A stretch of 64,000 nt of DNA from Apostichopus japonicus (GCF_037975245.1 NC_092571.1:23793917-23857916); one strand, 5' to 3'; shown: positions 12,301-23,901, counted from the stretch's first letter. The notes: generated by a model from the letters alone, not told the origin. Numbers and translations: made by a program.

Positions 12301-12905
12301 ATGGTTGACAAATTTGCAAAGAATAAATGATACATTGTTTAGCCAAGTGCCATGTCGTGTTTCTTGTTTAATTGAGACCATTAAATTTATAAAACAATGG
12401 ATTAACATTAGGTTTGCACTGCATGACTAAGGAGCTGACGACATCGTCGATATAATGTACTATGAGACATTTTTTCTTTCAAATGAATAACAAACACACG
12501 CTTAAAGATGGAATTTTGTTCCTACACAAATGTAGTTATAAAATCGAGGAAAGGATATTGCACCATCTTGTATTCAAGTTTCTTACCCTAAGTATTGTTA
12601 CTTATGTGGAAGGGGAAGGGATTCCCCTTACACCCCTCCCCGTAAATGACGGACATTAATCAACATTTGTTCCCCACCCCCCCCCCTTCCCTCACCCCCA
12701 ATTGGAACTCTGGCTACCAGCCCGTTATTAAAGCTTGCTTTGTACGTTAGTGTTTTCTCCATTTTTGGTTTCCCGAAAGGGGAATCTATGAAGTCACTCT
12801 TACAGACCTTTTAAAATTGTGAAGGGGGACCGCGGATTGCAAAGTCGGCAATGACTATAACGTGGATCGGTAATTACTATAACGCTGTTATATATTACAT
12901 TTATA
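9346..12905 (+). repeat. Duplicated block A, first full copy, non-coding
   Basis: Pairs base for base over long stretches with 20480-23600. Landmarks in both are GGAGACAGTGCTTGTAAAGT, a G-rich GGGGAGGGGTGGGGTGACAGG segment, CGCCTTTCGGCGGCAACAAG, and the ACTCGTATATACACTTCGG region. The open frames inside (for example 9736-9948, 11102-11332, 12132-12335) differ in length or frame between the copies, so I do not regard them as genes. Poly-C and CTCC tracts occur at 9955-9967 and 11562-11585. A short TGGGTGACTTTTCTTAAAA stretch (9396-9414) resembles the 3' end of the U2-headed SINE. Confidence 0.75.
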
Positions 12906-13198
12906 GATGCAACGGAAAGTAAATAAAGCCTGAAGTGTGTGAAGCGTACTTTGCCCTCGTTCCATACTGTTTATGGGCGGGCAGTGTACCAGCGTTAGCG
13001 TTTTTACACTAGATTTATCGTTTTTATACTTTCTGGCGTTCAAAATTGGCCAAATCTAGCGTTTTTTGCCCGAACTTGATGGTTCACAAATAAATGTTAC
13101 GTATCCGAAACATTCGAGGTGAAAGTACTGCTTGGCAACACACTGAGCCTATTTATATGTTACTTTTACACAATGTTATCGCGGTCGATATATATTTG

Positions 13199-13350
13199 GA
13201 TAAATACGAGGGGAACCGGATTTGAGACCGATGATGACGTCATCGAGGAGGCTGAGCGGACCGAGGCGATAGCCGAGGTCCGCTGCCCTTCTCGATGACG
13301 TCATCAGAGGTCTCAAATCAAATTTAAGACCGGGTACCCTCGTTTTTATC
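13199..13350. mobile_element. Palindromic foldback element (152 bp)
   Basis: The two halves are imperfect reverse complements. The left begins GATAAATACGAGGGGAACCG and the right, read in reverse, begins GATAAAAACGAGGGTACCCG. Both arms carry TGATGACGTCATCGAG and a GCGGACC segment near the centre. The arrangement fits a small MITE-like or foldback element. No protein coding capacity and no clear target duplication. It sits in the unit-2-specific insertion between blocks A and B. Confidence 0.65.
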
Positions 13351-13559
13351 CTCATTCATAAATGACCCTCACAAATTTTAGAAAACGGCATTTTCGCTAA
13401 CTTTTGCTGATCTGTATTTAATTCTCCTTATGCCTCCCTTGATCTTTTTCCTGAATGACGTAATAGTCACCTCATGTAAAACAACATTTTCTTCCCACGA
13501 ACATTAAGTGTGAAAAAAATACGAATGAAGCAGTGTCGTTTGGTCTTAAATTTTGGTAC

Positions 13560-14795
13560 TTTAATCACTTCAAACACTAACTAGAGCACCAATGGTGCAG
13601 AAGCTCATACCTTTTCGAGCTTAAAAATGTAGGGCCCACAAAACTTATGGCCCACCAAATTTCAGGCCATTTTTCAGATTCCACCAATTTTGGGCCCATG
13701 AGGGATAACCCCCCTCCCCTCCGTTAGCGAATCCTGGCCACACCACTGGCTATAATTCCTATTTTCCCCCTTTAAATCCTATTTTACCCACTCTCTCAAA
13801 CAATACCACTGACCTACCCTATTAAACTTTCTCCCCTCTACTGTACCTGAGCAGACCGGAAGCACTCCTTGCCAAAATTTTGGCTGGCTGCCTACATACC
13901 TCAGGCTCAAAGACTTCTAAGAATCGGCAAGTGCTGATTGGCTATAGGGCTCTCATGCTTACAGTTCAACAGTTAATAACAACTCCCAGTCCTGCTTTAA
14001 TTCCACTAACAGCCTCTGCAGAGCTTAACCACAAATGTAAACAAACACTGCAGAGACTGGGAGACAAATTAAAGGAGCTTTGGCAAAAGGTGAAGGCTCA
14101 GATTTTTTTTAAACAATGGGTATTAATTGTAATTAATTAACTTTTGACCAAAAATTATTAGGCATCACCTTATTCATACACAATCCAACAATCATCAGTT
14201 CAACTTTGAATATGATCCAACAAAATCTTGAGGAGATTGAGATATTTGAAAATATTTCAAAGAATGACCCCCGATGACCCCCTAAATGACATTTGATTTC
14301 AATTTTCCGAACACCCCTTGTAACTCTCATCCCGAGGAACGTTGTGACCAAGTTTCATTACAACTGGCCATACATTGTACGAACAGGAGCAATTTTAAAA
14401 TATAGGGCCGCGGCCCGGGCCACAAAAGACCCCTAGTTGATTTTTGATCTCAAATTCATGAACACCCTGAAGGTAAAACTTCCATAGTACTATCGTGACA
14501 AACCCTCAACATTGTACCATGGAAATGATGGAATCTGTAGGAGAAGAAGCCATTTTGCGTATTTCCACAAAATGGCCCATTACGGCCCACAGGTGACCTT
14601 TGACCCCAAATGTCGGACCATCTCTCATGGCCCTATACCCAATGGTCCTTGTGTCCAAGTTTCATGAAATTCCATCAAACACTGTGCGAGTGGGAGCGGT
14701 TTTACCAATTGTTGACGGATAGAGTGATAGAGTGATAGAATGATAGACGCTGCACTGTAACAATAGCTCACACCAGCGTGCTGGTATGAGCTAAA
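13560..14795. mobile_element. Dispersed repeat of DNA-transposon type, degenerate
   Basis: The left end (about 13575-13612) has AGAAGCTCATACC and the right end (about 14770-14795) has GGTATGAGCTAAAAATTG, giving short inverted AGCTCATACC ends. The interior is text such as TGACCTTTGACCCCAAAT, CCAAGTTTCATGAAATTCC and a GATAGAGTGATAGA run. I recognise this style from high-copy repeats of many marine invertebrate genomes, but the family is not assigned. The 86-codon frame at 13880-14140 starts with TTG and is not called a gene. Confidence 0.4.
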
Positions 14796-14872
14796 AATTG
14801 GAGGGAAATGACAATTTAATAAGAACAGATGAACAAATTTCTAAAAATAACCTTTTCAAACTTTTTTTTGAC

Positions 14873-15307
14873 CTACCAGGTCAAATTGCGCAATAAACAG
14901 ATGCTGAGTTGTGTGTGTCTTGGAAAGTCCGTAAACGCTACAACAGTTAGGCTATAGCAACGTTGCCTGAAGCTAGCATTCTTTTGAGTAGAACTCATCC
15001 ATCCCTGGTCGGTAGATGAACCGTTCAAATAAACGTTTACTGGGCCTGAGAATGAGCAGTTTTTGAAGAGGTTCCGAGCCCCATTGTTCGACAGGTTTGG
15101 ACTTGTAGTAACCGCAGTGTTATTGCGAGTCTGAAAGATCGCTAGGCCTAGTCCCTGGTCAGTCATGCCGTTACTGCTAGTAGTAGTGCTTACGTTATTG
15201 TTAGGCTTATCGACAAGGTTTCTTCTGTTATACTTAGTTATAGTGTCAACATTGGACGCTTGACGCTTCGGTTCTGCGTTGAAGCACCTCGATAAGGTTG
15301 CTGACAT
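14873..15307 (-). CDS. Orphan ORF, possible first coding exon (144 residues)
   Basis: ATG-initiated open frame, serine/asparagine/threonine-rich in the first two thirds, with a NLFKNCSFSGPVNVYLNGSS core at about residues 79-98. Near its 3' end, CCTG|GTAGGT could act as a splice donor, so this may be a first coding exon; no partner exon was found downstream on this strand. I do not recognise the product. It lies in sequence found only in unit 2 of the duplication, between blocks A and B, next to transposon-like repeats, so it may be a transposed fragment or chance. Confidence 0.3.
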   Translation of the reverse strand: MSATLSRCFNAEPKRQASNVDTITKYNRRNLVDKPNNNVSTTTSSNGMTDQGLGLAIFQTRNNTAVTTSPNLSNNGARNLFKNCSFSGPVNVYLNGSSTDQGWMSSTQKNASFRQRCYSLTVVAFTDFPRHTQLSICLLRNLTW

Positions 15308-16186
15308 TGACTCTAGCGCAAAATTAAGCTACAATTAATCCCTCAGTGATTCATGTTACTCGAAGTATTTAGCTGGATGATTTAAGAAGTATGTACAGTG
15401 TGTATTCAGACTCGGTGTGTGTGAAAACATATAGAGTACTACTGTTGTTACTAATTGCAAGTAGGCTGTATATACTGTACAGTATCCTTTTGCAATTTGG
15501 AACATTTCTTTGCCCATAAACATATATGCATATACTCATGGCATGTCTTCATTTCTTTTAATTATGACTTCATGATTGCCATGGCAACAAACCAGTATTT
15601 GTCTAACATTTCGATCCTGAAGCAATTCTCCTCTCTATACACTCGACCAGTCTCGAATTGCATTCGAGACTGGTCCAGTATACAGAAAGTTGGTTTAGGC
15701 ATTTATGAATTATTATTAATAATGCAGAACGTACGTACAGCTGAGACGCATGTTTGCATGTAGTAAACGTGAGGAGCGGAACTGTGGGCCATTGTGTGAG
15801 TTCATGTACACACTACGTACACAGCCTTACCGCGGATTGAGACAAGAATCGTTTCTTGCAGTTAAATTGGGTCTGAATTAGTTGGAATTTTGTTGACTCT
15901 ACAGTTGTTTTGTTATGATTCTGAACCATTATGACTTGAGATTTGTTAAAGTTACCATCAAACTGTCTATCATATGAATAAGTGCAACTTGTGATGGAAG
16001 GTAAAAGGCTACATTACATATGTTCATGAAAATCTATATCTAGCGATTTCTGAGGTTTTACTTTTGCAAATCTAGCGTTTTTGGCATCTGTTGCTGGTAA
16101 CACTGTGGGCGGGTTGTGAAAGTTTAACCGTGCTTTCGCGATATGCAGTATGCAGTATTGCTGATTCCGTTACTTTTTTTTTTTAG
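15308..16186. other. Unit-2-specific insertion, right part; no gene
   Basis: No gene recognised. A local inverted repeat lies at 15647-15676, where CCAGTCTCGAATGCA-like text is mirrored as TGCATTCGAGACTGG. From about 16108 the sequence rejoins the duplicated block, with GGGTTGTGAAAGTTTAACCG shared with 24452. Confidence 0.45.
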
Positions 16187-16325
16187 GAGACGTCTCTATC
16201 TGATACGGCTCTGGTATCAGGTAGTTGTGCATGTATGTACAGACAGTATAAGTATACGCTTTGAAAGCAGAGGCAGTCCTTTCGGTCTGGGTGGAAGTCT
16301 CCAACATTCAGTTGTAAAGAAACAG
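16187..16325 (+). other. Candidate 5' untranslated exon of LRR copy 2
   Basis: Preceded by a long T tract ending TTTTAG, it ends AAACAG|GTATGA. It is the paralogue of 2073-2216 and 24517-24670, with both splice borders intact. If real, it would be spliced to the CATAAAG acceptor at about 17384, placing the LRR start codon in the second exon. Confidence 0.4.
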
Positions 16326-16747
16326 GTATGATAATAATAGGCTTTGTTATATACCCTTAACAGCCCATACCTTTTGTCATTTAGTCATTCGTACCAGTGC
16401 CGCAACAAGTTTGATTTTACAGAGAGAGAGATGCAGTAAGATGTTAAGCCGTCCATGGTAGTATAGGGGTCGACTGTTTACGTAAGACATTTAATCACAG
16501 TACACAACCATTGAAATAGCACTTCCCCGGCCTTGTAAGATGCAACCAAACATTCTTTGATATGAAATCTCAAGTCTTAAAAATTTACACTTCAGAAAAA
16601 GGGTAAATTAGAAATATTTTTCTTGATTCGTTATAATCACTTTGTAGGGGAAAATATGACTTAACTTTACTTTATATAAGCTCTGCTTTATTCATTGTAA
16701 TACATAAGTAATTTAAGATATAAAGCATGCTCGGCCTTATAATGGTA

Positions 16748-16749
<2 letters not shown>

Positions 16750-16787
<38 letters not shown>

Positions 16788-16795
16788 TAAAGGGA
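16750..16795. repeat. (TA)n microsatellite
   Basis: Forty-six bases of pure TA repeat. The same site has only four TA units in unit 1 (about 3243) and a 157-bp compound TA array in unit 3 (25083-25239). Confidence 0.95.
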
Positions 16796-17418
16796 AGCCA
16801 TATGGGTAATTAAGGTGTAAATTAATTTTTTGGTTTGTATTATCATTATTTGTTTTACATGCCAAAATGGGACCTATGGGGGGAGGGGTGAACTTAGTAG
16901 GGTAGGCCGTGTAGGGGACTGTACCTCATAATTAAAACATTGGGGCACTGATAAAGGGGCTAACAATGAAACTGATAAGCCTGCATAAAGCACGTCAGAA
17001 TTGTGAGTGAGTGAGTTCGATCACGTCAACATGCTGACCATGAAAACTCGTGCCTGTGTGATTGGATATGTCATAGATGAAAGTTCAAAGGTCAAATACC
17101 CCAGATCTTTGTTTTTAGCCATTATCTGCCTGTCAGTATGTTGTAAAAAGTTATTAACCACAAGATATGTAGAGGATAATGGGACAAATATTTAAATAGT
17201 ACTTATGTGGTTCTTGAGGGTTAAGTTATTAGAGCAATGTAGGTCCAAGGTGATTTTGGCTCAAATTGTATACCTTGCAGCAGTGATGATTAGATAATAT
17301 CGTTTTCTACTAAACTTTAAGCTATGCTATACGTAAATCTTTTATAAATGGCATGTTTTCATTGATTTTATTTTACTCATAAAGGAACGATTCTGTGTGG
17401 ACAGCGACCTACCTCATT

Positions 17419-18321
17419 ATGATGTTCACCAAACACCGAAACTTTTCAATAGGATTTATCGTCTTCATGTTATGTCACATTCCTGTTATGTCTCAAGTGG
17501 ATGTCACCGATCCAACTTGCCTTACCTTAGATATACCTGTCGATGAAATAGATGACTGCTTTGATCACTTTCCAAATGATGAACATATTAGATGTGTAAA
17601 CTTATCTCACAATTCTTTAAAGGATCTTGCTACAAATTTAGCAAACTGTCTACTAAATCTAAACGAAATTGATTTAAGTTTCAATCAGTATCTTCAAGTT
17701 CCAAATCAAGCCCTCGCTGGTCTCGCAGATCCGCATTACTTGCATATGGATAACAATTTGATCATTTCACTGGAAGGAGCCTTTGATAGATTGGGAAGCC
17801 TAACTAGAATATCCTTTGGATCAAATCAAATCAGGAAAATACCTACCGATATGTTTCGTGATCTTCGACAGTTGAAAGTAGCAGAATTTCCTAACAACAA
17901 TATAAATGTCCTTCCTTGTTTGGCCGACATGAAGAACTTGACGATCTCCCAGATCGACTTGAGAAACAACACGTTGACTGCTCTTAATTTGGACTGCATC
18001 ATCAAGATAGAAAACGCCACGGCAATATTTGGTAATGACTCTGTTATTCAGGTCAGTCGCAAGAGAAATAGCCCAATCGAATTCTTGATCAGTGGTAATC
18101 AAAACACGATTAGTTGTGAAAATGATATCACTTTGGACACCTCTTCTCTGGAGTTCATATCCATAAATATCTCCTGTCGATTCCAAAACGGTACTTATGG
18201 TAGAATTGTGACTGGTTATGTTACGGCTACTCAAAATTTGAAAGAAGCAAGTGATACTGCAGAAAAACAAAAATGTTTCATCTTGCCTATATTAATAATA
18301 ATTATATCATTAGTTATGTAG
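17419..18321 (+). CDS. LRR protein, copy 2, C-terminus frameshifted
   Basis: Open frame of 300 residues from ATG at 17419. The layout matches copy 1: signal-like hydrophobic start, cysteine-bearing cap, about six leucine-rich repeats (IRCVNLSHNSL, LNEIDLSFNQ, LTRISFGSNQ, ISQIDLRNNTL), and a glycosylation-rich C-terminal cap. Compared with copy 3, one base is missing at about 18315, giving TAG after ISLVM. The reading frame of the remaining anchor continues out of frame into text matching copy 3 (CCCAATAATGATCCTGGCC at 18351). The membrane segment is thus cut to about 13 hydrophobic residues, so the product may be secreted. One LRR has LADPHYL where the others have a Leu-His or Asn-Leu pair. 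Confidence 0.75.
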   Translation: MMFTKHRNFSIGFIVFMLCHIPVMSQVDVTDPTCLTLDIPVDEIDDCFDHFPNDEHIRCVNLSHNSLKDLATNLANCLLNLNEIDLSFNQYLQVPNQALAGLADPHYLHMDNNLIISLEGAFDRLGSLTRISFGSNQIRKIPTDMFRDLRQLKVAEFPNNNINVLPCLADMKNLTISQIDLRNNTLTALNLDCIIKIENATAIFGNDSVIQVSRKRNSPIEFLISGNQNTISCENDITLDTSSLEFISINISCRFQNGTYGRIVTGYVTATQNLKEASDTAEKQKCFILPILIIIISLVM

Positions 18322-18460
18322 CAATGCCGCTAATCTGGCTTTTAATGCAACCCAATAATGATCCTGGCCGGTGCGAATTGAACAATGTCAGCGGCTGGCA
18401 ATCATGGCGTCGCCAAAAAAACTCATATACCATGCCACCGATGTCATCCGATATACCATG

Positions 18461-18785
18461 TATTCGAGAGCGTGGTGGACAATTGGTTAAGGCGTCGGAC
18501 TCGTGATTCAAGGATTGCTGGTTCGATTCCTGCATAGTTCATTACGTTGTGTCCTTGGGCAAGATGCTTTATCTCACTTGCCTCTCTCCACCCAGGGGTT
18601 AAATGGGTACCTGTGAGGTAACTTGTCATTGGGCGCAGTATATAACTGCTGCCGACTGGAGGGATTGTCTCTGGGACAGGTTATCATTGACCAGGGGTAA
18701 TATAACGTCTGTAAAGCGCTTTGAGACCTATCGCTGGTATAAAACGCTATATAAAAAGCAAATATTATTATCATTATTATTCTGT
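18461..18785 (+). mobile_element. tRNA-headed SINE with target duplication
   Basis: The head resembles a tRNA gene: GTGGTGGACAATTGGTTAAGG near the A box and CTGGTTCGATTCCTG as B box. A unique body follows, then a tail with GTAAAGCGCTTTGAGACC and AAAACGCTATATAAAA, ending in an ATTATTATC-type repeat. The GCGCTTTGAG/GCTATATAA tail is widely shared by metazoan SINEs. TATACCATG occurs on both sides (18452-18460 and 18786-18794), a plausible target duplication. Unit 3 lacks the insertion at the equivalent site (about 26915), showing that it arrived after the duplication. Confidence 0.85.
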
Positions 18786-19151
18786 TATACCATGCCACAA
18801 TTGAGAACAATGACTTGCATCCCCTGAACCTTAAAGCCTTTCTTGGACAAACTTTTAAAGACCCAAATGTTCTTATCGAAGTGAACCTTTCTTTTCTTTC
18901 TACCTCTATTTTCTTCTATACTTTATTTTCTATTTATTTAATTTTTGTTAGTATATTTGGGAGGGGGCGGGGCATATTTTGGATGTTGAAGAGGGTCAAA
19001 TAAGCTTCTGATGGTCTGTTATCAGGAGGATTGAATGAAATACGTTTTTTGAAACAGGAAATTCAAACAGCGATATAGCTGACACATTGATTGGAGAAGG
19101 TATCATATGCTATGACCGCTCTCTCATCTCTTCTTGTTCAAAATCTGAATG

Positions 19152-19487
19152 GAGGGATGTGCCCAAGATTACCTGAGTGCCGGGTATACTGATCGCCGTT
19201 CTGGGGGAGGGTCTAAGGTGGAGGAGGTGTCCCCTTTGAGAAATGTTTCGATTTTTGAAGGTGTTCAGATGCCAAGTGCTGGCACTTGTGTGGCTTTTTA
19301 AGCACATACCCTAATTTTGCTAACAATTTACATGTTAATTTTTTGTGTGAAATATATTGTTAGGAATGTCGGTATTTTAGATGAAAATAGTGTTGGCGGG
19401 ATTCACGATTTTTAAGACAGTGCTGGGCGTTAATTTTTAGTGCTGGGCGGGGCCGCCAAGGGGCCGCCCAGCGTGGGCACATCCCTG
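19152..19487. mobile_element. Short inverted-repeat element, 336 bp
   Basis: Ends read GAGGGATGTGCCCA and TGGGCACATCCCTG, an inverted pair of about 13 bases. The interior has CCGTTCTGGGGGAGGGTCTA, also seen near 63207, and a GGCCGCCAAGGGGCCGCC palindrome near the right end. Unit 1 has an uninterrupted version of the flanks (CTGAATTGTATGAA at 6807), i.e. an empty site. No clean target duplication. CAGGGATGTGCCC-like ends fit hAT-type non-autonomous elements, but this is not proven. Confidence 0.6.
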
Positions 19488-20479
19488 TGTATGGTATGAA
19501 TTTTGGAAATGCGCATTATATATACAAGGCATCAACTATACTGTACAGTGGGCAGGATGATTCCAGTTGAAAACCTCTATCTACGCAATAGTGGAATTGG
19601 GAAGTGACGAATTCCAACGTAATGTTGCATGCAAGAAGGGGGGGGGGGGGGGGTGGTTCCCAAACTTCAATTGGCATTCGAGTGGATTTTTTTTTATATA
19701 CTGGCGGGTAAAAATATACAACTGATACGAGTGTCCACCTCTTTATCATCCTCACACAACAAAAATCAAGTATTTAAATATTGTTAACACAATATTCCTT
19801 TTTACAGCTAAATTATAGACTTAATGTATAGTGGTATCAGCTTGCTTTCCAATATTTGTTAATATTTTTAACTTTTGGGAAAATCACACTTTCTCTATGA
19901 TGTTCATTAATTAAAGTGGCAAAGTGACAAAACTCAATTGGAAATCATAGAAATGTTATGACCTCAAATAACATTTTCCTCTATATTATTCCAAATTTGT
20001 CAAGGACCATCGGTGTGGAACGTTAACAGAAGATTTTTTTGATTGAGCTATTTTAAGAGCACTACCCCCTCCCTACCACCCTCCTTACCCCCTTTCGTCA
20101 TGTAATGTCTGCTAGGAAAGATCATTTATGCACATCAAGAGACTTCCAATTTACAACGAGGACTTCAGATTTCGTTTATTGATTTTTTTCTTCAAATAAA
20201 CCTCCATTCCCATTCCGTTAGTTATTGGCAACAAACACGTTCAATGTGGAAATTCTATTTAAATCTCTGTTTACTCTGTTAGTATGCGTTGCATTGTGAG
20301 GGCAGTCATCGGAGCAAAAAAGACAACAAAGAATAATGTAACGTAAAATTTCCATGTTCATGAATAGGTTGCTCTACAATGATATGTAAATGTAAGTATA
20401 TTCATAAATATGGGAGTGGGTAAACTGAACACCGGATAAAAGTCAATCAATAGTACTATATAGTTTGTTAAGCGATGAA
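19488..20479. other. 3' flank of LRR copy 2, no gene
   Basis: Non-coding duplicated sequence; 20097-20340 parallels 7077-7330. A poly-G tract lies at 19638-19653. The open frame at 19516-19755 (-) reads through that poly-G tract and has no domain. Confidence 0.55.
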
Positions 20480-23400
20480 TATTTATCATGATTTTATCAT
20501 TTTAAAAAGATTGATAATTATTTCTTTATTCTTTATAATATACTACTGTCATGTTACTTTAAGTTTTTTTCCGTTCACAATATGTACTCTTATAGTTTTC
20601 CTGTATAATTTGGTGGAGTTGAGTCATAATCATAAACAAAAGAAGTATTTGACTTATGGCATCCTTATATTAAACAATTTTCATCAATATTTGTTAATAT
20701 GTTATTAACTAATGTATATAGTAGCTGTAGCTGGTTTTGTTGGTGACTGGATTGAACCTTTAGAGGAGACAGTGCTTGTAAAGTTATTCGATTTATCAAT
20801 TAGTCCAGGGACCCTGACATGGGCTTCAGATTTAGTGGGGAGGGGTGGGGTGACAGGACTCAGACCGGGGAGGGGTAGGGTGGCAGGAGCCAGACCTATG
20901 TTCAGTGGTGTTGAAATTACGCCTTTCGGCGGCAACAAGCCAAATAAAAAAATTATTATTGTAAAAGTTATTGGTATCCATGACTACAACCCCCCCCCCC
21001 CCCTTTGCCTGTGGCTGCGTTTTATTACGGAACCACTGAGACCCCTCAAACAAGATTTTTTTAAGTTTATTTTTTTTGGGGGGGTGCCCGAAACATCAGC
21101 ATACTGCCCGAATTTCCACGTAAATGTCTTGTTTGGGTTGCAGCCCCAATCCCCCCCCCCCCCACCCACCCGTCTCCTAGTAGAGGCTCGCGCAAGGCAG
21201 TGATTTAGATTGATGCAACTAAACTCAATGTAACTTGAGTGTATACGTATAAGTACTTTAACTGTGCTGGCTATTATTACAGGGTGTATCTACTTCCATG
21301 CATACATGGTATGCAATCTTGCGATGCAATCAGTATGCTTGCCTTTGTATTCTACGCATAATTCAAATGTCTATTTTGTATATTTGGTATATATTTTGTA
21401 TGTTTCGTTTAAATGGTAATGAAAGAGGGCAGAGAGGAATAGGCAATGTTTGGAATACAAAGCGGAATGCAATAAACGGAGAGTGACCCTCAGTATACTT
21501 CGACTTGGCTTTAGTTATTGTTTCGTGTATGTTTACCTCTCGTATATCCTCGTACGCGTGACACTATATAACTCATATTGTCCCACCTGCGTAGCTTATA
21601 GATTAGTTAGAATGAAATCCTTGTGATTCTGTAGCTATCATATATGTTTGACTCGTACTTTAATCTTAGCGAATATGCAAGTATAGTACATATAAGTCTT
21701 GTTGACTAATATGTGTCTACATTAGTCAAATTTCGTCTCATGTTTCCCTCTCGGGTTGACTCGTATATACACTTCGGAATCCGAACCATTTCATACATCC
21801 GATTGGCCAGTAGTGTACGATAAACCGTCCTCCTCCCTACCAAAGATATTAATCGCAACAGAGTAAAAGAGGATGCAAACAGAAGTAGAACTGATATTTG
21901 CGGAAAGAAGGGACACTGAGATAAAAAGCAAAAAAAAAAGCAGAACGGAATAATGAAAATGAAGATTATTCCAATAATAATTATTACTGAACGATAAATT
22001 ATGACCACCACTGTAAGACCCCTTTCACTATACAATCATTTTATTCTATCGAACCGTTTTTTTTTTTCACTTTCTCTTTTTTGAAAATTTGTTTCGAAAT
22101 TCAGCATACATATATAGCTCCCATCTTCTGATGTGAGGCTAATTTCTTCGGACGGGGTTGTAGAATGTTTTTTTTTTTTTCGTTTCTAATTGTAAGCGAT
22201 ATATCACTTGATTTGAACTTCGTAATACACTTTTACCTCGTTGAGCCCCTCTCCACACACCTATCACCCCCCCCCCCCTCCCTCCTCCATTGCCGAATTT
22301 CTCGTCATTAAGTCAATACGTAATTTAATCCTGATCAATGTGTGGGAATCATTCGCTGGGTCAAAACAAATATATGATGGCAAGTAAAATGTTAGCCTTC
22401 GATAATTTTTTAGGTCAGTACTATACATGCTTAATTTCTAGTAAAATGCTGTTCTCAATGCGATTGAATTTGTCACATGATTTTAAAACATTCATAGCAG
22501 AAGCAATATCCTGAAACTGGTGTACGAATATTATAAACATTATTACTTATCTCGTGCAATACAGGGAAATATTAAATATTATACATTCATGAAACATGTT
22601 ATATATAGAGAGTAAGAACAAGAAGCACATTGGCCCAAATTCCACTTAATAATTTGTTCATTTCTGAGACAAAAAGAAAGAAATTAAAACATCGCCAAAC
22701 TAAATCAATACATGGCCAACACCTGACACTATCAGTTTAATTTTATTGTAGCTGTATATGAATTAGGTACAACCCCAACCCAACCCCAACCCCCTCCCCC
22801 TTTATTGGAACTTTGGAGTTTGTTTTGAATGTATAGCCCCTTGATTAGTATACCAAACATATTAAGATAATATGCCATCACACAGTTGCATATAATCATA
22901 TCATGTTTAAAATATGGAAATATAACGTGATCAGAAACAACAAAGACTGCAAAAGAAGAACAGGAAACATTTATGGATTCAAATAATATGTTCACAATGG
23001 CTGACAAATTTGTAAAGAATAAATGATACATTGTTTAGCCAAGTGTCGTGTTTCTTGTTTAATTGAGTTCATTAAATTTATAAAACAATGGATTAACATA
23101 AGGTCTGCACTGCCTGACTAGGGAGCTGACGACATCGTCGATATAATATACTATGAGACATTTTTTCTTTCAAATGAATAACAAACACACGCTTAAAGAT
23201 GGAATTTTGTTCCTACACAAATGTAGTTATAAAATCGAGGAAAGGATAAAGCACCATCTTGTACTTAAGTTTCTTACCCTAAGTATTGTTACTTATGTGG
23301 AAGGGGTAGGGATTCCCCTTACAACCCTCCACGTAAATGACGGACATTAATCAACATTTGTTCCCCACCACCCCCCCCCCCTTCCCTCACCCCAATTGGA

Positions 23401-23600
23401 ACTCTGCAGACTACCAGCCCGTTATTAAAGCTCGCTTCGTATGTTAGTATTTTCTCCATTTTTGGTTTCCCGAAAGGGAAAACTATGGAGTCACTCTTAC
23501 CGACCTTGCAAAATTGGGAAGGGGACCGCGGATTGCAAAGTCGGCAATGACTATAACGTGGATCGGTAATTACTATAACGCGGATATATATTACGTTTAT
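20480..23600 (+). repeat. Duplicated block A, second full copy, non-coding
   Basis: Collinear with 9475-12905 apart from small gaps and homopolymer differences. The longest open frame (20712-21203, 163 codons) is interrupted in the other copy and is built largely on G-rich and C-rich tracts, so it is not called a gene. The end of the block is marked by GTCGGCAATGACTATAACG (23540), also at 12844. Confidence 0.75.
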
Positions 23601-23720
23601 AGATTCGTTCAAAATGGCAGCATACAGAAACAATAAGCTCGAAGCCGAAATCAAAAGTGAATTACTCAGGTTACACATCTGGAGTCTATGCATACTGAGT
23701 CCTTCAATACCACTCTAATT

Positions 23721-23901
23721 TTTTGGCTAAGATCATGAGTAGTATCTGTTCCCTTTCGAGGGGAATGGTGATGCACACCCGACGATGATCACACAGTCAC
23801 AGTCCCGATGCAAGGGGACTGGGGTTGAGCGCGGATTAGTCGTTCGGTAGCTTGGTTTTCGTGCCCAGTTTCTTTCCTGGGTGACTTTTCCTAAAAAGTA
23901 C
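23721..23901 (+). mobile_element. U2-headed SINE-like element, copy A (5' shortened)
   Basis: Begins TTTTGGCTAAGATCATG, which is U2 snRNA from about base 16, followed by AGTAGTATCTGTTC (also U2). It then switches to the shared body: CCTTTCGAGGGGAATGGTG, GATGATCACACAGTCACAG, GGGACTGGGGTTGAG, GGTTTTCGTGCCC, and the 3' hairpin CCTGGGTGACTTTTCC with AAAAAGTA. It lies in a unit-3-specific insertion between blocks A and B. Confidence 0.8.

Noticed and set aside
20712-21203. 163-codon ORF in block A with Gly/Arg- and Pro-rich parts
   Set aside because: The frame is broken in the paralogous block at 9736-10184 and depends on homopolymer tracts.
23721-23901. Could the U2-headed repeats be true U2 snRNA genes?
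   Set aside because: Similarity to U2 ends after about 44 bases; no Sm-site region or 3' stem-loops of U2 follow.
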